Source: DTPS01 sp049591295 (GTDB taxonomy: Bacteria > Acidobacteriota > UBA4820 > DSQY01). Taken from it: 28,826 bases of DNA. The position numbers were made by a program, and so were the translations under genes. A model generated the notes under the pieces. That model ran no database searches. It was not told where the DNA came from and saw nothing but the letters and a program-made list of their open reading frames with translations. The DNA lies in NCBI GenBank assembly GCA_049591295.1, contig JBAWEQ010000190.1, positions 1 through 28,826 on the forward strand, given 5' to 3'. Below, piece by piece: positions 24,301-28,826 of the stretch (positions are counted from its first letter, which is position 1; each line of letters opens with the position of its first letter).

Positions 24301-25061
24301 CCAAGCTCCCCGTCCGGCTGGCCGTGGCCCTCCTCAAGAACCGCGAGGGGCGCATCGACCTGGAAATTCCCGTGAGCGGCTCCCTCAACGACCCCAAATT
24401 CAAGATCGGCCCCATCATCCTGAAGATCATCCTGAACCTCCTCGCGAAGGCCGCCACCGCACCCTTCGCCCTCCTCGGCCACCTCTTCGGCCACGGCGAA
24501 TCCCTCAGCTACCTCACCTTCGCCCCCGGCACAGCCACCCTCGACGCCGCCGCCCTGAAGAAGGTCGAGCAGCTCGAGACGGCCCTCTACGACCACCCCG
24601 GCCTCAAGCTGGACATCACCGGCCGCTTCGACCCCCAGGCGGACAAGGAGGGCCTCAAGCGCGCCTTCGTCGAGCGGGAGGTGAAGGCGCAGCGATTCAA
24701 GGAGCTGCTCAAGAAGGGCCAGGCGCCCGCCTCCATGGACGCCGTGCAACTCACCAAGGAGGAGTACTCCAAGTACCTCTTCGAGGCCTACAAGCACGGC
24801 AAGTTCCCCAAGGCGCGCACCGTCATCGGGCTCGTCAAGAAGCTGCCCGACGACGAGATGGAGCGGCTCCTGCTCCTGCACACCACCGTCACCGACGAGG
24901 ACCTCAAACGCCTCGCCCTCGCCCGCGCCGAGGCCGTCAAGGACGCCCTCCTCAAATCGGGCAAGGTCCCCGCCGAGCGCGTCTTCCTCGCCGCCCAGGG
25001 CGCCGCCTCCGAGGAGGCCAAGAAGGCGAGCCTCTCCCGCGTGGATTTCACGCTGAAGTGA
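21321..25061 (+). CDS. Large DUF748 (AsmA-clan) envelope protein
   Basis: A 1246-residue protein anchored by an N-terminal membrane segment (about residues 30-52, LLYGLAVAVVLFALLGFFAV) and otherwise periplasmic. VTVRTVRFNPFTLTATLAGCDI and the LGASLRSI segment mark the DUF748/AsmA-like start; long beta-rich repeats follow, with similar ...GTIHFDDEAVRP and GTIDYTDHFIRP units in the first and second halves. A Pro/Gly-rich linker lies near residues 785-855. The C-terminal 200 residues include YLTFAPGTATLDAAALKKVEQL, which recalls OmpA-type segments. AsmA-clan proteins are thought to be lipid bridges between membranes; that role here is inferred. GGAGG four bases before ATG 21321 supports the start. 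A heptad array starts right after the stop. Confidence 0.9.
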   Translation: MTGFRSAVASGKRALAWLGSQWRARRVRRLLYGLAVAVVLFALLGFFAVPPILKGYLVRTLSEKLHRPVTVRTVRFNPFTLTATLAGCDIKDRDGVSPFLSFDSLTLGASLRSIPDRGAVLDKLVLKGLRLAVVRHRDGSYNFSDLLKPTPGKPSGRPLRYSLNNIRVLGASISFDDRPKGARHEVTDLNLGIPFLSNLPSNVNIYTDPSLSARVDGRPFELHGRSKPFSHSRETFLSLDVNGLDLARYLPYLPADPGFRVQSGRLSTALKLTFLDDVRGHRKLILSGRAALADLVVNQRDGAPLARLPRVGFNLGSVDLLTLKGIVTSIRLQSPELYLSRDRRGAWNFASLGPASPAAPAPKAPAASKAAVNVLLGEVALSGGTIHFDDEAVRPAFKATLSSVDLTVQNLDTALQRPAQVDLALKTNQGEGLKASAALAFSPLTAKGQIETNGLRLVRYAPYDRDLLPFEVEEGRLSLSGNYAFSAAGGANAIQLAEGAATATGLRLRLPGEKEDFLDLPSATASGLSFDTASSKAGIASLEAAGGSLRAVRAADGSLDLARLTSPAPAPARATAADPSSAPAPATAASSSWTVSLDALAWKGFALRAEDRSLREPASFDFPAVTLTAQGLCTAPNQTGSLTLQAAMKPSGSLSLSGPITLSPFSLTWDVALNRLALLPFEPYLTGELAIDLTDGNASAKGKVAVALPADKPLQASFAGQAQVDDLATVDRLSLEKFVNWKSLQLGGVKAQADPPSLTMASVALSDFYARIIVSPQGKLNLFQVLHPTPPAAQPGAPGAVPPVQPGGAPGMMARVQPGGPGGREPRQAYSSPAQNVAPAPRAETETAPKELVEIPAITLSGGTIDYTDHFIRPNYSAKLTEVVGSLTGLSSRPGTRADLKLSAHLEHQAPIEVTGQINPLVKPPYADIKGKVTDVELSPLSPYSGRYAGYIIDKGKLNMDVSYHVENNHLDAKNHLFLDQFTFGSKVDSPEATKLPVRLAVALLKNREGRIDLEIPVSGSLNDPKFKIGPIILKIILNLLAKAATAPFALLGHLFGHGESLSYLTFAPGTATLDAAALKKVEQLETALYDHPGLKLDITGRFDPQADKEGLKRAFVEREVKAQRFKELLKKGQAPASMDAVQLTKEEYSKYLFEAYKHGKFPKARTVIGLVKKLPDDEMERLLLLHTTVTDEDLKRLALARAEAVKDALLKSGKVPAERVFLAAQGAASEEAKKASLSRVDFTLK

Positions 25062-25126
25062 GCGAGACGCGAGACGCGAGACGCGAGGCGCTAGGCGCTA
25101 GGCGCGAGACGCTAGACGCGAGACGC
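25062..25126 (+). repeat. Heptad array behind DUF748, target of IS630
   Basis: About nine units (GAGACGC, GAGGCGC, TAGGCGC, TAGACGC) begin at the base after the TGA stop. The last complete unit is followed by TA (25127-25128), where the IS630 element inserted. The array orientation is the same as the gene. Confidence 0.92.
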
Positions 25127-25128
25127 TA

Positions 25129-26323
25129 GTGTCCTGTAACAGAAATAACTGGAATAAGATATGATGGGTGGGTGTTGGCATGGATGAAGGGAGACACGCC
25201 ATGCGCACCGGCCGACCTAAAGCAGAACTGGTTCTCACGGGGGAGGAACGCGAAGCCTTGGAATCCATGGCTCGCCGGTCTCGGACTCTCCCGCAGCTTG
25301 CACGGCGCGCACGCATCGTCCTGGGGTGCGCCGGCGGGGCGGACAATAAAACAGTGGCCCGGAAGGTGCGGGTGACGCCGCAGACCGTTGGCGTCTGGCG
25401 CTCGCGTTTTGTGGAGCAGCGCATCGAGGGGCTGTACGACGAACCCCGGCCCGGAGGTCCTCGCACGATCACCGACGCCCTGGTGGAAGATGTGGTCGTC
25501 CGAACGTTGGAGAGCACTCCGAAGGGATGCACCCACTGGAGCACCCGGGAGATGGCGCGAAAGACGGGGCTCAGCCACACGACCGTCTCTCGCATCTGGC
25601 ACGCCTTCGGTCTCCAGCCCCATCGGACGGAGAACTTCAAGCTGTCGCCCGATCCTCTCCTCATCGAGAAAGTCCGGGACATCGTCGGGCTCTATACCAA
25701 CCCGCCCGACCACGCGGTGGTGGTCTGCGTGGACGAGAAATCCCAGATCCAGGCGCTCGACCGGACCCAGCCGATCTTGCCCATGCGTCCAGGGCAAGCC
25801 GAGCGCCGGAGCCACGACTACACCCGCCACGGAATCACTTCCCTTTTCGCGGCGCTGGAGATCAAGACGGGCAAGGTGCTCGGACAGCTCCACCGGCGCC
25901 ACCGCTCGGTGGAGTTCCGAAAGTTCCTGGACGCCTTGGACGCGGGGATCCCCGCAGACCTCGATGTCCACATGGTCTTGGACAACTATGGGACGCACAA
26001 GACGCCCCTCATCCAGTCCTGGCTCGCCAAACGGCCTCGCTTCCACGTGCACTTCACCCCCACCTACGGTTCTTGGCTCAACCTGGTGGAACGTTGGTTC
26101 GCGGAGATCACCCAAAAGAGCATACGACGCGGCGCGTTCCGAAGCGTTCCCGCCCTTGAGAAAGCCATCCGGGAATACATCGACGCCCACAACGACGCCC
26201 CCAAGCCCTTCACCTGGGTCAAATCCGCCGACGAAATCCTTGCAAGCATCGCCCGCTTCGCTCAGAGGACCGTAACCACCCATCTCAATCACACTTATTA
26301 AGCGAACCGCTGTTACAGCACAC
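25129..26323 (+). mobile_element. Complete IS630-family insertion sequence
   Basis: The ends GTGTCCTGTAACAG (25129-25142) and CTGTTACAGCACAC (26310-26323) are 14-bp inverted repeats with one mismatch. A TA dinucleotide flanks each end (25127-25128 and 26324-26325), the target duplication usual for IS630/Tc1 elements. The 1195-bp length and single transposase gene are typical. It landed inside the heptad part of the DUF748 3' module. Confidence 0.93.
25201..26301 (+). CDS. IS630 family transposase
   Basis: A 366-residue DDE transposase. The N-terminal helix-turn-helix region spans about residues 30-135 (KTVARKVRVTPQTVGVWRSRF, STREMARKTGLSHTTVSRIW). The catalytic triad is D178 (CVDEKSQ), D261 (VLDNYGTHK) and E297 (LNLVERWF), with 35 residues between the last two as in the family. 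The C-terminal half (FTPTYGSWLNLVE) is intact. ATG 25201 has AAGGGAG upstream; earlier ATGs in frame at 25168 and 25180 are possible. No frameshift or stop is seen, so it could be active. Confidence 0.95.
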   Translation: MRTGRPKAELVLTGEEREALESMARRSRTLPQLARRARIVLGCAGGADNKTVARKVRVTPQTVGVWRSRFVEQRIEGLYDEPRPGGPRTITDALVEDVVVRTLESTPKGCTHWSTREMARKTGLSHTTVSRIWHAFGLQPHRTENFKLSPDPLLIEKVRDIVGLYTNPPDHAVVVCVDEKSQIQALDRTQPILPMRPGQAERRSHDYTRHGITSLFAALEIKTGKVLGQLHRRHRSVEFRKFLDALDAGIPADLDVHMVLDNYGTHKTPLIQSWLAKRPRFHVHFTPTYGSWLNLVERWFAEITQKSIRRGAFRSVPALEKAIREYIDAHNDAPKPFTWVKSADEILASIARFAQRTVTTHLNHTY

Positions 26324-26345
26324 TAGGAGCAAGGCATCATACGCG

Positions 26346-26470
26346 GGTCATCCTGAGGACTCCTTCAAAGGGCCGCTGGCTCAGGATCCCGTGGCAGAGA
26401 GACCACCGGCGGCGCCGGAGCGGCGGGATGCTCTGTTAGTCGCCCGTTGTGGGCATGCCACACGATGATG
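26346..26470 (+). repeat. Core A repeat, copy 3 (125 bp), diverged
   Basis: The same 125-bp unit on the opposite strand to copies 1 and 2, in sense with DUF748. It is separated from its heptads by IS630. The ends (GGTCATCCTGAGG and CACGATGATGG) and the inner right arm have decayed relative to the other copies. Confidence 0.88.
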
Positions 26471-26480
26471 GGAAAAGAAG

Positions 26481-26501
26481 GTGCGAGGCGCAAGACGCGA
26501 A
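26481..26501 (+). repeat. Distal degenerate heptads of the DUF748 module
   Basis: GTGCGAGGCGCAAGACGCGA resembles two to three decayed heptads just after core A copy 3, completing the heptad-core-heptad order. Confidence 0.45.
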
Positions 26502-26749
26502 TGGGCCGGCGGGCGAATGGCCGCCTCCCTTTCCCGTTATTCCCAAGCAGCCGATCAGCCTTCCCAGCGCTGTTTCGCCTTTACTGTTTGCTCTTCGCCC
26601 TCTTCCGCCCCTCGACTTCCCTTCCCCGTAGCGCCCGCCGATTCAGTCATTGAGGGCGTGGCTGTAAGAGGCGGAGACGAAGCATCCACCCGCGCCTTTT
26701 CGTACCGTGCGCCGCATTTCACCGGTGTCACGAGCGCCTGCACATGCCA
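26502..26749. other. Spacer without recognisable gene
   Basis: About 250 bp less GC-rich than the coding regions, with short pyrimidine-rich runs. Small open frames exist but show no ribosome site or family resemblance. It lies just beyond the hairpin that follows the ammonium transporter remnant. Confidence 0.4.
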
Positions 26750-26781
26750 CGGCGGGGGCGCCGAAAAAGCCGCCCCCGCCG
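26750..26781 (-). terminator. Strong hairpin behind the amt remnant
   Basis: CGGCGGGGGCG (26750-26760) and CGCCCCCGCCG (26771-26781) form an 11-bp perfect stem with a loop containing A5 on plus or T5 on minus. It lies about 50 bp after the amt-fragment stop on the minus strand. There is no U-tract after the stem; it may be the old amt terminator. Confidence 0.4.
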
Positions 26782-26833
26782 CAGTACCGCCGTCAGCAGG
26801 CGTCCCGGCGGAAGGGCCAGGACGCAGCCACGG

Positions 26834-26980
26834 TCAGACGCCTTCCAGGTACGCCTGTTCCCCGTGGAGGCCCTCGTCGAGCCCCACGCTCTCGGTGGCC
26901 TGCGACACTTTGACCACGGTGATCCGGTCGATCACCCACAGCATGCCGTAGGTGAAGAAGAAGGCCCACGCCGACGAGAG
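26834..26980 (-). pseudogene. C-terminal fragment of an ammonium transporter (Amt)
   Basis: Reading the minus strand from about 26980 to the TGA at 26834-26836 gives a peptide of some 48 residues including WAFFFTYGMLWVIDRIT, then VGLDEGLHGEQAYLEGV and stop. This is the end of the last membrane helix and the cytoplasmic tail of Amt/MEP transporters (compare the GLD..LHGE.AY tail). Only roughly a tenth of a normal Amt remains. Upstream the frame runs into AT-rich DNA and the left inverted repeat of the RAYT element at 27000. The rest of amt is not found on the other side of that element, so a deletion or rearrangement must have occurred. Confidence 0.8.
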
Positions 26981-26999
26981 ACAATAAATAGGCAATAAA

Positions 27000-27738
27000 T
27001 AGGGACAGCCACCTATTTGCGGAGTTTCAGGTCGGTGTTATAGTGTCGGCATGCCTAGACTGGCTCGGATCGCGATTCCCGGTGTCCCGCACCACGTGAC
27101 GCAACGTGGTAACAATCGGCAGGACATTTTCTTCACCGACGAGGACCGCTCCTTCTATCTGGAGTGGCTCACGAAGTACGCAGCCGAGGCCGGGCTCGAC
27201 ATCCTCGGCTACTGCCTCATGACCAATCACGTCCACCTGCTGGTGGTGCCGCATGAAGCGGACTCGCTGGCGGCGGGTCTGGGGCGGGCGCACTGGCGGT
27301 ATTCGCAGATGGTGAACCGCTTGCATGGGCGGTCCGGGCACCTCTGGCAGGGCCGCTTCTTCTCATGTGCGCTCGATGAGGCGCAAGCGTACCGCGCCCT
27401 TGTGTATGTGGAGAGAAACCCTGTTCGCGCCAAAATGGTGCGCTATGCCTGGGGCTATCCTTGGTCCAGCGCCGGTGCGCATGTGGGCTCGACAACGCCT
27501 CCGGAGTGGCTGGAGATGAAGCGATGGATTCGGTGGACGGACGCCGCTCACTGGAAGAGAGAGTTGCGGAAGGACTCGGAAGAGGCGATGGAGGCCGTGC
27601 GCTTCCACACGCGCAGAGGAAGACCCTTGGGCAGCGACGCCTTCGTCGCCAAGATGGAGTCCCTGCTGGGACATCGGCTGCGGCCTCTGGCCGTCGGAAG
27701 GCCGAAGAAGGATGAGGAGAAATAGGTGGCTGTCCCTA
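27000..27738 (+). mobile_element. RAYT-like element with 19-bp inverted ends
   Basis: TAGGGACAGCCACCTATTT at 27000-27018 is perfectly inverted at 27720-27738. The pair encloses a single REP-associated tyrosine transposase gene, whose stop codon lies inside the right repeat. Flanking DNA is AT-rich on both sides (AATAAAT and AATATTTA). The 739-bp unit probably moves or amplifies via its terminal repeats; no target duplication is evident. Confidence 0.85.
27051..27725 (+). CDS. REP-associated tyrosine transposase (Y1/IS200-like HUH family)
   Basis: A 224-residue Y1 transposase of the RAYT group, single-strand nucleases related to IS200/IS605 TnpA. MPRLARIAIPGVPHHVTQRGNN is reduced here to its hallmark PHHVTQRGN near residues 13-21. 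The HUH motif is H60-V-H62 (NHVHLLV) and the likely nucleophile is Y119 in VYVERNPVRA. HLWQGRF near residue 98 is also typical. The C-terminal 40 residues are basic. No frameshift is seen. ATG 27051 lacks an obvious ribosome site. The final TAG falls in the right inverted repeat. Confidence 0.93.
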   Translation: MPRLARIAIPGVPHHVTQRGNNRQDIFFTDEDRSFYLEWLTKYAAEAGLDILGYCLMTNHVHLLVVPHEADSLAAGLGRAHWRYSQMVNRLHGRSGHLWQGRFFSCALDEAQAYRALVYVERNPVRAKMVRYAWGYPWSSAGAHVGSTTPPEWLEMKRWIRWTDAAHWKRELRKDSEEAMEAVRFHTRRGRPLGSDAFVAKMESLLGHRLRPLAVGRPKKDEEK

Positions 27739-27777
27739 ATATTTAGTTCCGTCACGTCAATGCCCTCGAGGTCAGGG

Positions 27778-28731
27778 CTACTTCTTCTGGAGTGCCGAGA
27801 GAAAGCCTTTGGCCCGCTCATAGTAGGCCAACGCGCGGCCTCCAGAAGGCTTGGATTTCACGGCTTCTTGAAAGGCGGCCTCCGCCTCGGGAAACCGGCC
27901 TCGTTGGACGAGGAGGTCGCCATAGAACCCGTACAGTGTGGCGCGCAGGCTTTCCGGCACACGCCCTCCTTGCATGAAACGATCCAGGTGCAGGAAATAT
28001 GCTTCGAACTTCTTGTCCGGGAACGCTACCACCGTTTTCCCTTCATCCCGGCTCCTTCGGACCTGGTCCGCTGGCGGGACCGGCTTGAAGAGAGGGTTCG
28101 AATAATCGGGGACTTCCTGGGCCAGCGCATACCCCGCATAGGACGATGTTGGGAAGCGGCTGAGTGCAATTTGTGCCGGATGGATACGGAACGATGACAG
28201 AACCTCATGCCAGCTGAGTGGAACCCCTCGCAGCTTTACAGGATTAGCTTGCACTTCGTATTGATGCAGGGCGTTTTGGAGGGCCTCTAGATAAGCAGCA
28301 TCCTGGCCTGTGGGCTGGCGCACCTCAACAGGAATGCGCAGCTCAGAAGAGAGCAGCCTGACTTCGTTGCTAACGAGAGTTTGCGCGGTGACTGTGATTC
28401 TTCCTTCATACTGGCCCGGCGGAACCTCCGTTAATGGGCACCTCTCTTGGTTGTAGATACCGGAAGAAACGGTCAGAACCCCACCGCTGGGGAATTCGCA
28501 CTTTGGCCAAGTCGATGGTGCTGAAGGTCCAGTCACCCAGGAAGCGGACTCTTGGCCACAAGCTATCTTTGCCCCTTGGGAGGTATACAAAGTGCCAGTG
28601 AAATGCATGCCTTGCGCAATGGAGCCACCCAACACCACCAAGCTATGCCCCGAGTTGTTAACGACTGTGACAGTGAGACTTAGCAGGATGTTGAAAAACC
28701 CATTGTCGCCATAACAGCCATATGATATCAT
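27778..28731 (-). CDS. Hypothetical protein with beta domain and C-terminal TPR, probably 5'-truncated
   Basis: A 317-residue open frame of unknown family. Residues about 10-140 alternate short hydrophobic strands (LSLTVTVVNNSGHSLVVLGG, YEGRITVTAQT, SSELRIPVEV), suggesting an Ig-like or beta-sandwich domain. Near the C-terminus GDLLVQRGRFPEAEAAFQEAVKSKP is one TPR-type helical pair. Its DNA is visibly less GC-rich than the rest of the window, suggesting transfer. The frame has no stop upstream of the first Met and stays open to the window's right end, running antisense through the start of a transposase gene. No signal peptide or ribosome site is seen. I infer that an insertion removed the original 5' end. 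Confidence 0.6.
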   Translation of the reverse strand: MISYGCYGDNGFFNILLSLTVTVVNNSGHSLVVLGGSIAQGMHFTGTLYTSQGAKIACGQESASWVTGPSAPSTWPKCEFPSGGVLTVSSGIYNQERCPLTEVPPGQYEGRITVTAQTLVSNEVRLLSSELRIPVEVRQPTGQDAAYLEALQNALHQYEVQANPVKLRGVPLSWHEVLSSFRIHPAQIALSRFPTSSYAGYALAQEVPDYSNPLFKPVPPADQVRRSRDEGKTVVAFPDKKFEAYFLHLDRFMQGGRVPESLRATLYGFYGDLLVQRGRFPEAEAAFQEAVKSKPSGGRALAYYERAKGFLSALQKK

Positions 28732-28755
28732 GCTGATTGGTTGATGGAGGTGGCG

Positions 28756-28826
28756 ATGAGGGGAGCGGACGAGGATCAGGCGGAGCTGTTCAGCTACGTG
28801 CCTCTGGAGTCGCGGATACCGGTGGA
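28756..28826 (+). CDS. Transposase, 5' end only (continues beyond the window)
   Basis: The first 23 codons read MRGADEDQAELFSYVPLESR and onward, a start typical of IS5/IS1182-like DDE transposases (MRG...LFSYV.LE.RIP). GGAGG at 28746-28750 is five bases before ATG 28756; an in-frame ATG at 28744 is a less likely start. The catalytic domain and the element's ends lie outside or are not recognisable. Confidence 0.7.
   Translation, partial: MRGADEDQAELFSYVPLESRIPV

Noticed and set aside
26555..26743. A small minus-strand gene (62 codons) near the amt remnant, considered as a GlnK fragment
   Set aside because: No P-II motif such as the T-loop is visible and there is no ribosome site.

Overview
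The window is GC-rich chromosomal DNA from a diderm (Gram-negative type) bacterium. Diderm architecture is shown by a TamA-type Omp85 barrel with its TamB partner, a DUF748 AsmA-clan protein and exported methionine sulfoxide reductases. The rpmE-DUF1385-prfA neighbourhood, the high GC and the repeat-rich intergenic DNA would fit Acidobacteriota. That placement is an inference; no rRNA or other phylogenetic marker beyond rpmE and prfA is present.

Layout: (1) 1-3392: a UbiD-family decarboxylase (+), a 650-bp block of repeats, and exported MsrB (-). (2) 3393-9853: tamA and tamB on the minus strand, ordered tamB then tamA in transcription, and a small secreted protein on the plus strand. (3) 9860-14818: an IT/SLC13-ArsB-type transporter (-), a radical SAM protein with unusual cysteine spacing (+), a small membrane protein and a zinc-independent MDR oxidoreductase (+). 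(4) 14839-19446: a minus-strand run reading rpmE, DUF1385, prfA, SDR, ClC, headed by a clear sigma-70-like promoter. (5) 19812-25061: exported MsrA (-), a STAS anti-sigma antagonist (-), a large DUF748 envelope protein (+). (6) 25062-28826: a mobile and decaying zone with a complete IS630 element, a fragment of an ammonium transporter, a RAYT-like element with 19-bp inverted ends, a less GC-rich TPR protein that looks cut at its 5' end, and the start of another transposase running off the right edge.

The most unusual content is intergenic. Five genes (msrB, tamA, the radical SAM gene, msrA, DUF748) are each followed by a composite module: a tandem 7-bp repeat array (sense-strand unit GAGACGC or TAGACGC), then a structured core with GTCATCCTGA/TCAGGATGAC ends, then more heptads. 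All five point the same way relative to the gene they follow. Core A occurs three times at exactly 125 bp, core B four times at about 118 bp. One module was split by the IS630 insertion. I could not match this composite 3'-end arrangement to a named element.

Functionally the window mixes envelope biogenesis (TamA/TamB, DUF748), repair of periplasmic protein methionines (MsrA, MsrB), translation (L31, RF1) and unrelated metabolic or transport genes. No tRNA, rRNA or CRISPR array was seen.
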